A DNA stretch of 64,000 nucleotides from Ridgeia piscesae. Its lineage: Eukaryota; Annelida; Polychaeta; Sabellida; Siboglinidae. The stretch lies in the NCBI GenBank assembly GCA_025642075.2, contig JAODUO010000028.1, positions 987,001-1,051,000 on the forward strand, in the 5' to 3' direction. The position numbers and the translations under genes are program-made. The notes under the pieces were generated by a model. It saw nothing but the letters and a program-made list of their open reading frames with translations, was not told the origin of the DNA and did no database searches. Shown piece after piece: positions 11,701 through 23,700 of this stretch (the stretch's first letter is position 1; each line of letters starts with the position of its first letter).

Positions 11701-14700
11701 CACTGCGAATTTGTTGAATTTTTACATCAAAAATATCCCCAAAGTCAATCTAACTACAGTCGCGCCTCGCTATAACGCGAATCGGCTATAACGCGGTCGG
11801 TCGTGGACCCCGAATTTCTGCCGCCAGGGGGGAAATGGGCGCTACAGCTAACAATAACGCTGTAATTAACTGTCACTTATTTTTATGAAATCCTCATGTT
11901 TGTCTTGTACAGGTGTATCTAGAAACAATTTAATGATATTAAGAAATTTAACACAGAAGTACAACTGCGTTGCTGAGTTCGTTGTTTGTTGTGCCCGGGC
12001 CCTGGCTTCTGCTCTGCGTCGGCTTCGCGATCCAATCCAGTCGTTTTTCAAACCGATCTACTGTGTAACCAGCGCTTGGTTTGTGTGGTAATTTCTTAAG
12101 TGTTTGTTTAAAACGTTACCAATTCCTTTGATTGCATATAATTAACTTTAGGCACAGTAAATTTGGTACAAAGTCCTGTTTGTTTGCGCCGATATCAATC
12201 GCGTTTGTCTCCTGCCAGTTCGCTGTGGCTTCCGCGAACGGGCGCCTTCGCCGGCTTGTAAATGGCAATTAAATTGCTTACGAATCGGGCGGTGACGAAA
12301 ACTAATTATGGTACTGAAATGGCAGGCTATAGTTATGTTATGTTTTCTTCACTACGTATACGAAAAAACATTTACTTGTGCGCAAATATACGAATTCGTC
12401 AACTGCGTGTGAACCGCAGTAGCCTCGAACCACCGTGAATTGCATTATAAATCGGCACGGTAAATGTGCGATCTAAATTTATATTTTGGGATTGGTTAAA
12501 AGATGAAATTAAGCCAATAGTGAGCGCAATTAATATAAGTATTAATATTTGACCGACTTCGGCAACATGTCAATTCATTTGTGCGTTTCGGCTGCTGAGT
12601 TCAAGGTTATTTTAGACCGCGACCGCGTACTGTGTTATCGCTCCGCCTCTGTTCGCATCACCAGACGAAGCGCGTTGGCTCTGAATTTAATTCAAAATTG
12701 TACACCATTTGCAAGATTTACTCAGTTCAACATTCGACAGTGTATATTATTTTAACGTAATACACATTTATGTTCGTTTCAATGTCAGTTAGTTTTATAA
12801 ATCACGCATACACCGCGCAACCAGCACATTGGCTTCGGTTGCTGTTCTGGCATTTTGGGGGTGGTGGCGCCCCTAGCGGAATATAATCTATAACGCGCCT
12901 CGTTTACAACGCGGTTCCATTTCGTGGACCCCAACAACCGCGTTATAACGAGGCGCGACTGTATATGAACTAATATAATTACCTTATTTATGAATACTGT
13001 CAAATAGTTAACACATTTTATCCGGTATATGATTCAAGTCATAGTTACCCTTTTTATTCGGAATACGATTCTAGTCGTAGTTTGCACTTGGCACGGCTTC
13101 CCCGCACTCTAACGTTGTGGAATCCCATTGGCTGGTTAACACCAAATAACATCAGTATATCGGCATCACTAGGAAACCCATAGATTTCATCCAATCAGTG
13201 CCGTTCTTTGGATATTTGCAGTACAAAGCAGGTACCCCCAAGCTAAAGTGAAATTTAAAATGGCATCAAGTCACAAAGATGTTAAATGTTGACGTATTTT
13301 GAAGGATAACTCGTCTAATTTACTTCATACTAGTGATGACAAGAAGCCAGATATGTGGATAGATGATATAAGATGGACGGTCATGGTATTTGATATGACA
13401 TTTGTCCGTGAAGACATACTTTGAAGCCATCGAAGTGGGGTCTACCGACAACAGCATCCATTTTCGTCCACCTCGCACCATGCCGTATTTCTGGCACCAA
13501 CAAAGTTAACATTATTTCCAAAGACGGTAACTACCGTATTGTCCCTAATAGACGTACACTACCTAATAGACGCGCACCCCATTTTATAGATGTGAAACAA
13601 TCAATAAACATGTATTTGAGTGACGCAAAAATGCAACAGAATAGACGCTACAATTATTAGCACAGACGGCAGCGAAATTAATGCTATTCGTAAATAACAA
13701 TTGTGGGAAGGGCAACCGAACCATTATTAGTGATACTTTTGTAAGTAAATATATGGTAAATGTAAACAAATAGCAGATTTGTTTGCGTTGGATTAAACGT
13801 CGACTGTTCGCGTAAATACGGTGCCGCTTGTATATTTTATTGCATCAATCAAGACACATAATTATAACATTGTGCAAACGAATTTTAGTAGAAACAAAGT
13901 TGAGATTGTCGTCCGTTTCAAAACTCCATTCCAGACGAATCGCCCGCTGGCACGCAGTGCGACTGGCAATGTCTGGCATCAACCAACTTCGATAACAAGA
14001 ATAAGTCAGAGTAATTGTCATATAAATTCATATTCAAATATATGTGTTTCAATTAATAAGCTTTGCTTCTGTCGATAAATCAGACTGTTGACAATTTGAA
14101 TAATTGCGTCTGTTATTGACTCATGGTTCTATACAGTTCTAGTCAGGACCATGTACATCGTTATCGACATCGATATACGTGTGTTGACACTGATTTGACA
14201 TTTCTGATGCACATGGTCAATGCAGCTGTTATATGCAGTAAATCCATTCTATGTTCACATTACTACATTTATTAAACATTATTAAAGCAACTTGAAGAAC
14301 ACGTAGATTGTACCGAAAGCATTACGCAGTAAACATGTTGATTTACAAAAGAAGTATATCTCGGGTCATTCACTTGGAGGCGCTGTACATATGCGTACTT
14401 CAGTGGCGCAACGTTGCGGATTTGTTATCTACTCTGTTTAGAAGCCGATATAGCAGGTGAGCACATTCATCCCAATTTTGAGAAATTAATAGACGCGCAC
14501 CCAAGCCTTCCCACTCGCATACTGCGCGTCTATTAGGGACTATACGATACTTCATAAATAAAGTGACGTTGAAATGTTGACCAAAATTGTTACTTTAGAG
14601 TACTTCTTTATTAGTTATAAGAAATGACCTACAAAATTATACATCGTTGACAAAAAAATATTTCACAAATTTTCATAATTCTACTCGGAGATGCCATACG

Positions 14701-17700
14701 TTGGCGATTCAGTCGACTGATATGGGGAATTATAAAAAAATTTACATAATGAGATTGTTATCCAAGATATGTGGACAACTTGTATACCTTTTGTTTTCAG
14801 CAGAGAGTAATACATAAAATAAACTCAACTTGCTCATTGACATGTTGCCTCCTTCTTGGCGAAAATGTCAGTTGAAAAGTAATGTGACAAAAATAGGTTT
14901 GAATTTATTGGGCATGTTTTGCCATATGCCACATATAATATATATGATAAAACTATGAATTTTTCGATGCGACTTTTTAGTTTATTTTATCTTCTTTCTA
15001 AAGGTATATCACATTTAAAAATTGATTGGGAAATAATAAAGGTATGTTCATTTTAAATGAAGGCCTATCATTTTTTAATGCTGACAGATTGGTTTGAGGA
15101 AATGATCAGGAACTGGCAGCAACTCATCTGCACTAGCTTCAGGATAAAATGGGTTAAGGATGGGACGAATCTGGAATTTTACTAGAATCAAACATCGAAT
15201 CCAATATCCTCAAAATGTTCGAATACGAATCATATATTGAATCGCATACAAATACCAAGTATTCGGTGGCTTCAAATTAGGTTAGAATATTGTCGAGAGG
15301 TCTTGCCGGTGTCAGATAAAATATGGACACCTATAAAAAATGGACCCAGGGGTCCATATTCTATTAGAATTCGGACCCCTTTGCTAATGTTTCATGTAAG
15401 ACCAGTTCATGTTTTGAAACTTTGAATGGACCAGTCTCCCTTTCAACAGTGCTCAAACAAGGTACTAAGAGTTTGTAAGATACACTAAATTTCAACTCCG
15501 TTGGAATCACAGGTATGGCTCAGTTTCTAAGTTACATCAGGAATAAATTATATCAACAACACAACCTGGGGTCCATTTTCTATAGGAGATCCATATTCTA
15601 TAACACATAATATGGACCCCCATAGAATATGGACCCTGGGTCCATTTTGTATGGGGGTCCATATTCAATGAGCCAAAAAAATGGGCCCCCATAGAAATTG
15701 GACCTATAGGGGTCCATTTTTTATATATGCCATAGAATATCAACCTGGGTCCAATTTATATGGGGGTCCATATCCTATGTCTCATAGGAAATGGACCCCT
15801 GTAGATTATGGACCCGGGGGTCCATATTATATGGCACATATAGGATATGGACCCCAATAGCATATGGACCAGGGTCCAATTTATATGGGGGTCTGTATTC
15901 TTTATAACACAGAAAATGGACCCCTATAGATTATGGACTCAGGTTCATATTCTATGGGGGTCCATAATCTATAGATATGGACCCCATAGAATATGGATCC
16001 TCTCTGGTCCATATTCTATGGTGGGGGTCCATATTCTATAATAGAAGATAGGTAATATGAAGCTGGGGTCCAACATTGTTGGCACCCATTTTTGCTAAAT
16101 CATGGCTGATAAGTTCACCAAATAAATGAATACTTTTGGAAACTTTACATCATTGTGAACAACTGTGAAGTTACTGTTCATGATATTAAAATTTAAATGT
16201 ATATTATATAACACAGAGTGAACAACATAAGGCTGCTTGACTAATTTTGTAGTTTAGCATCAAGTCAAGCGTTACCTAACTGTGGCAGTGGCTGCTGTGG
16301 TTATACGTTCTAAATACAGTGTGTATGGAAAAACAAAGCAAGTTACATGAAAATAAAAATATGTGAACATTTGTCCACATGCCCATGAGCCTGTTAAATC
16401 TTTAAAATCCAGTGAGACTTCTCTTGACTAATCCTTGATAGTTTGTAGCCTTGAGGGTTGGCATGTCTGACTCTAGCAGACAAGTGCACTACACATCCTA
16501 GTGGCAAAATCATAATACAATTATCTGCCGCGCATTTGGCATCAAGCATGATAACGCGACATTTTTATCAGATAAACATGGTGTTTTATATATGCAGGAT
16601 TAAGGATCATTCTGCAGAAAAGAGTGCATGCTTTCTGTGCACAATGTGGCTTTGATGCATTCCTGCACGCCAAGGGAGTCCCTGTATAATTATAGCATGA
16701 TGAAATTTACATTTTATGTTGTCATAATAATTGCTTCAAGATCTGAAATGTAACTGATTACAACACAGAAATTTTAAATGCATATTTTATGTATTCATAT
16801 ACATACAATGCAAATCATTTGATATATTTTCATGCATCGGTTGTTGAGATATCCAAATTATAATGCAAGCAACTTGAGCATAATTAACAGTTGTCTGCCA
16901 TCTTCAAATTGCCCACAGTCCTACATATGTGTGTAAAATAAGAACGCTTCCTAAAAAGTAAAAGGTTAAAGACCATCAAGCTGACCATTAGGGGTAGTAA
17001 TAACAATTTCTCTAGCTGGATCGACAACAAAAAAGTATAATAGAAAACAAATAACATCAAGTTTTTTCTGATTTTGTGGATGATATTTGCCAGAATTCAT
17101 TTGTCTAGCAGATCACATGTCAGAAATAGACATGGCTGTAGGGGGAGATTAAATTTAAAGGGAGGAAGGGCATCAGCTCCTCTACCCAGAATTAGCCAGC
17201 GTAGTAATATATAATATTCAGGAAATCTCTCCTAGGATGCTTTAAACATTGAGCATAAGGTATTTCAAATAACTAAGCTCACTTCGGATTATCTCCATAA
17301 GTCTTGTTTTCAATATGACATTTGTACATGTTACGTTGTGCAATTTTTGAAAATTCAAACATTGTTAATAGCTTAATATTGTAACACAATTTGGCAGCAT
17401 GGTTTAACATAGGGTTACAATTACATAACTCTGTAGGGTGTTTGTTAATCTAGATGATCAGAAGTGTCTGAAATAATGAGATTCCTGTCTAAACTGTCAG
17501 CATAGGATGAAGGAAAGGCCGGTTACGTCATATTAGCTGTCTTTTGTAATTACCTTAAAATTGTTACAGTGTTAAACACATCGTAGTTTGGCAACAAGCA
17601 GTTAACTGTATAAAACTCATTTTGAACAACTGAATAAAATTTTCTAGTGACTGCTGTTGACTTTGATAGTCTCAATCTAACATTCTTGCACTACATTACT

Positions 17701-20700
17701 TACTTCATCTTGATCATGTCTACTGAAATATTGTTACAATAAAATGATAAATAAATCAAGGAATTCCTCGACATAACACACTATTGAATAGAATCGGGAA
17801 TGATAATATATTTTGTGTCTATCTAGTATCTATACACGTTGCGTACTAGCCATCTATCAAGAATCCTGAAGTGCTTCAGTTACCAAATAAAATTATGTAG
17901 TGTACTGTGCTGCCATCTAGTGACTGCTGTGGACTTTGATAGCCTCAACCCAACATTCTTACACTACATTACATACTTGATCATGTCTACTGTAATATTG
18001 TTACAATAAAATGATAATAAATCCAAGAATACCTCAATATAACAAACGCTATTGAATAGTAGTTCAGAACTTCAGACTTCTCTTCTGTTCAATGAAGTTA
18101 GTTGACAATCAATTCTTGGTACCTCTACTAGATGGCAGCACTGGTTGTACTACACAATGTCAGGTTTAGGTTGGGGAATGATTGTAAAGTGTAAACTAAT
18201 GATTGGCTTATTCTATTTCCTCTTCATTCTGATTAGAACTGATTTTGTTTAAACATTTGAAAATTTAAATGATTTGTCACAGATTTCATGATCTACTGAA
18301 ATCCTGAAATGAATGATAAAGAATATGACAATCAAGCGATTTACCTATGCAGTTTCTTTTTCGGAAATTAACCCAGGCTGTTGTTTTTTGGCAGCTATCA
18401 TAACCGTGATATACCATTGCGTCGTCATGGCGACAGCTACGACTACAGCCCCGAGCGAACGATCCACCGGCGAGAACATCGCAACGAACATAACTACGAT
18501 TCCGACTACAGCAGCCAACGACGTACGTCCCGACATGACACATATCGAAAACGGAGACATCACCATCGACACACTCGGCGGCGGCACCATCACCATACCG
18601 GTGACAGCAAACGTCGGTATAGCGCTTCGTCTAGTCGTAGCACATCTCGGGTGAGTGCCATTTCGGTAATGTCGCCTTACCCATCAATTGATCTAGCGAC
18701 CCAATCGATGGATCAGATTTGTGATTGGACATAGTGACGTAGGTGGATTAAGAGATGATTGGTGTGGGTGGTGGGACCCATTGGTCGGCCTGTTCACTGC
18801 TACAGCCGCCTCGTGTCAATACTCACTGTTCCCCACTGCCCGGATTTGCCTCCATCTGTTAGTTATGCAATTTGTTATAAGTGGGGTAGTTACGGAAAAT
18901 TACCAACAATGTAATTATTCGCGATCTCAGTACATAATAGTAACAGTAGTGGGATAATTGTCTTGGAGGTAATTGAAGGTCATGTAGTATCTGTAGATCA
19001 TTATTGAGGGTAATTGTTCCCGTGCATGATTTTTGGGGCGTTATGTTTTGCATGTGTCAAATATTTGAGTGTTCGTGTTTAAACAACTAGTGATACACAC
19101 TTGGCATATTTCATCATAGTTTCCTTTAGTTTACATACTTTTATTAGTCATTTCGTGCAAGTGACATCACCATATGTCAATTAGGTTGACAGTTTCTCAT
19201 AAATACAGGTGTGTACCTGTTAATTTCAACACTTCATATGTGGGTGATTAGTAGATTGAACAAATTAGAATTTCTTCATAATAAAAAATAAATGGTGAAT
19301 GTAAAATTCACTGATTTTTGTGTCATTACAGGAGGTAGTTTATTTTATTTTACTGCAGGCATTACTTACGTAGGGGATAGTTTGTGACCTATGAAGGCAA
19401 TTATTTATGCACAGTATGCACTTATAAGCACATGACTGAGCATGTGAAAGATTGGTGTGTGGTAAAACTAGCTGTCTCCAGAGTTAGGTAGGATGTGGAA
19501 TGTGTCTAGGACATGTGCTTACATAAACATTGAGCGATCTGTCTATCACGGCCTGTCCCACCAACCAGGACAAGCAGGCGCTAAATTATATCGCTTGGCG
19601 CATATTGATTTCTGCTGGCCAGCGTGTACGGTAGTTGCTCTGTTTCCCCATGGCAACGGGCATTGTGGAGCAGTGCGAATTGGCAGCGCAGGCAGTTTGT
19701 CCCCGTGAGCAGGCCTGTTAGAGGGAAGTGTCCACAGCGCTTGACAGCGCATGCTTATGTCTGCACTGTCACTGCGGGCTGATGACTAACCAATGAAATT
19801 GAATGGCGGGCATGCTGGGTAGCACCATTCAGCAAGCTGCGACGGAGCATCGAGAGTGATGGGCCGTCGTTTGATCTGACGACCAGCAAGCAGCAACGAT
19901 GTGTCGGAGTAGATGCTAGGTGACGGCTAGTTATGCATGTTTCAGCAATGATTACGTATCAGTGTCACTGGCAGTGTCACGTGAATGTTGTGCCTCACAG
20001 CTGTGTGCGTCTATGTGGATGGCAAGCAGGAATAGGTAACCTAGATGCACTGCGTAGAGGGCACTGTGGACAGACCTGTTGACAAAAACGACATTCTCGT
20101 CACTGAATAGACTAGTCGACTCTATTGCATGACTGTAGACTGCATAGAGAGTAGGTTGTTGGAATGAGCCTGCAATGGACTACCCAGGCTGGAGGATTTC
20201 TATCTCGCGTTTGACTGCAATGTTTGCCAGTTGATATGGTGTCGTCATGTGCACTTGGACTCTCAAGGGAGAATGATGTTGGTGCTGCCAGTGGTCACAA
20301 GGTGGCGCTGGAAGGTGTCATGACGACAGCCTCAAATGACACGCTGTTGTGTGCCATCGAAGCAGTGCAGACTTCTTCAGTGGTTGTCGTAAGTTGTTTG
20401 TAAAAGTAGAGTAACAAAAACAGGTGAACAGTGTGTGAGTGCGTATGTAGTCGTCAGGTGTGAATGTTTTGTGGTGCTGTCTCTCCTGGGTTACTAGATT
20501 AGCTGACTTTTCATAATCACTATTTCCATTTGGTTCATCCTTTTCCTACTATTTGGATGTAGTTGTACCTTATATTTCTTAGCTAATGTTTCCAGTACTG
20601 ACTAGTTTTCTACTGCAGTTAGTATTCAGTGGTCTTATGACGTATCACTGAACTAGTCAGCCTTTTAAGAACATTATCGCTTTCCTATGCTAGCACCGAA

Positions 20701-23700
20701 GGTAGTGACTGCAAGGGTGCTTGTCATCCTCATTTATTCTGTTACATCAACATTTAAACGGGACCAACATTATCCTTTGTCTCCGAGTCAAGAAAGATAG
20801 TCTCCAATGTTGAGAACCAGGATATTATGCACCTGTACCATGCATTTCAGAATTGTTGGATGTCATGTGGATGTACCCTATTGTGGTATATGTTGTTTAG
20901 TTGTAAGTTAACTAGTTCTGTCCTGTTGACAACTGGCAGTCAGACGTACAGACCAGTCAGATATGGTCATTGGCTTGGCCACAAAGAGTCTACAGACCAG
21001 TTCAACACAGCCAGTGTGATACAGGTACATTGGGAGCGTGACTTGATGTTCTGTGTAATTAATCTTTATCCACCAGATGGCCTTACTGGTGTCTTCCGTG
21101 CGTTCTGCGTAGTTCCCCCTGCATCCTGTGCATTCCTTCCCACAGGCGGCTTATCTAGTCCTACCTACAAGATACAGTAACAGGGAAGAAACTTCCCGAA
21201 ATACTAAGACGTCACAGATAATTCCTGTGGATTTAAATGCATGTTGTAATTATTTCCGTGGTTACATATTGGCACTTTCCATGGTTACATATAACACTTT
21301 TATGAGATTCTGATGCCTTAGTGTTGTTTTTATACCTATGTATAAATGGTCCAGAAATTAGAATCATCTGTCCCTCAGGCTACTTTGTGTAGGTCGTTGC
21401 CATGGCAGGGATACTGATTAGAAGTGGGAAGAGTTGGGTGTGGAAACATGTGGGCTCCATCTTTCTGTAAGCACTTGGGAGGGTGGCCGGGTTGGCTGCT
21501 CCCAGTCCCAGCCAGCTGGGTTATTTATACTCCCTGGCAGCTAGATGATAAAAGCACACACTGCCACTGTTACCTGATACACAGTCTTACTGGGAGACAG
21601 CAGCAGGCGCTGGGCAGGCTGAGAAAAGGAGTGAGCAGTTGGGGCTGGAAGGCGGAGCAGGGCACTGGGTCTTGTTGTTGGCATCCTCTGGTGCTACTTT
21701 CTGGGGGCCTTCTCCAGCCGGCAGGAGCACAGACGCAGATTACCATGGAGTTACTCAGGATGTCTGTTGCTGGATACACAGAACTTTAGAGAATCTAGGC
21801 AAATTACTTGTTTGTGGCGTGTGAAAGTTGTGGCCTGCGGTGCTGCCAGACCGTAGCCGGGGCGCTGCCGTTGGACCCTCACAGGAGGTGTTGTAACATG
21901 ATTATAGAAGGTGGCGAGGGGAAAGAGAAGTGTGAATGGACTGTATTGCCGAGTAGAATGCCTGGCACAGAGAGTGACGCTGCGACCGTTGTCATGGCAA
22001 GTGAGGACGTCATCAAACCAACAGGACTGCTCCGTCGTAAGAATGGCGCTCCTCTTGTCCCCGAGATTCCACCACCGTCGTTCAACAGTCTGAAGAGTTA
22101 CTTTTCAGATCATAAGGCGAAACCTGAAGTTAAACCTAAGGAGAAGCCTCCTAAAGAGATGTCCCCGAAAGAGTTGCCACCTAAAAAGATGTCTCCAAAT
22201 GACTTATTTTCTATGGAGATGCTTCCTAAGCCTAAGGAGATGCCTCCTAAGGAGTTGCCTCCTAAGGAGATGCCTCCTAAAGTGTTGCCTCCTCGGGAGA
22301 TGCCTCCCCCTGTTCAACCTGTTGTCTCCTCCTACAAGAGCAAGGTTTGTGATGATAGAGTCTCCTCTTTCTCGTTACTTGTCAGAATAGTACTGGATTT
22401 AGGTTGGATAATGTCATACAATCGTGTATTGTCAAGTTAGCTACATTTCAGTTGCCAGTATGTCGGATGTGCAGAGTCACTGTCTGTTTATCGGTGTGTC
22501 AGAGAATGTGTTTTGAGTATGTTAGAATGTGTGTGTGTATGAGTCTGATGTAGAGAAGGCATGTTTGAAGAAGATGTTGAGTTCTGAGATAGAGGCAATG
22601 CTGTGTTAAATGATTGCTTAGTGTCATCACTACAGCTTGTACTGAAATATTGGCTCACTTGTGACGTATTTGGACAGTTTGTTGAATTTACCGATTTCCT
22701 AATTCTTATGCATCTGATGTAACATATTGATGAAAGAACATAGAAAGTTGAGTCAAGTTGAAAACAGTATTTTTATATTACTTTGTTAATTTGCTGAAGT
22801 AGTTGCTGCTTGCTGGTCAGAAGTAACAAGAGATGTCGTGTTTCCTTAAGAAACATGACTTAATGTTGGGACAACGCTCTTAAAAGAGCGTTTGTTCAGT
22901 AGTGACGATCTACAGTATTGTTATGATGATATTAGCACTCTTTTTGCTTTAGTAGATATGTCCGAAACAAACAGTTTATGTTTGTTGCTGTTGGTAGTAC
23001 GTACAAATCTTTACCTGGGCGTGCTATTCCCTTATGTATCACATGTATCCTGAACGAACGAACGGTCGATCGAACGGAAAATGAAATGAATCACCAACAC
23101 CACTTACACCGTCCTCTCCGCCATCGTCATGGGTATGCGGCGTCTGCCACGGGGTTGTGCTGTGTGGGTCGCTGCTGATGTGTGCTGCCACCTGCTGGTC
23201 GGGGAATGCAGAATCGACACAGAACAAGCGAGGCGCCGAGTGTTGAGGACGACAGCGACGGTCATCTGATTTACCGCGCCGGAGACGTCCTGCAAGCACG
23301 ATGTACACACACCTTTATCGTAACTCGCACATTTACCTCGCCTGCTCAACCATTCTGTCGCTCAGGCCTCACCAAACAGAAATTGCACGCCCTCCATCAT
23401 CCAATCCAGCTGATCTCATCAGAATTGCTTCCCCCAGTTTTTACATAATTTTAACCATTATCTTGTTTTTTTTGCGGGTTCCCATGCGGGCCTATCTTGG
23501 CATGTGTGAGCCCTTTTTAGTGTTGGAGCAATGGGGATAACTTCGACCCACGTAACAGTTTTGTAATTAGACGCATCCGTGCGGATGTTCCACAATTGTA
23601 ATGTTTTTAGTCGATAACAACAGGTACCGGTGGTTCTCATTGTGGTAATGGTAATATTTGCGTAAGTTTGCCCTGGGTTTGTTCATCGCCATCCTGTGGG

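Larger units (their letters stand above)
8764..18394 (+). other. CLK intron 1 (9.6 kb), repeat-filled
   Basis: No coding signal recognised. It holds a fold-back element copy, AGCCAATTTGGCT/CGCCAATTTGGCG repeat patches (9570-9620 and 10545-10600), a TA-flanked 1205-bp element with pogo-like ends, a TA-flanked 1014-bp element, an AT-rich dispersed repeat, the GGGGTCCATA box array and a 270-bp duplication. The remaining stretches (9540-10500, 10640-11756, 12964-13531, 14550-15149, 16080-17640) show nothing I can name. Confidence 0.7.

Noticed and set aside
18313..18654. Overlapping Thr-rich reading frame over CLK exon 2
   Set aside because: Only the frame with Arg/Ser/His-rich product joins exons 1 and 3 in phase; the Thr-rich frame is its shadow.
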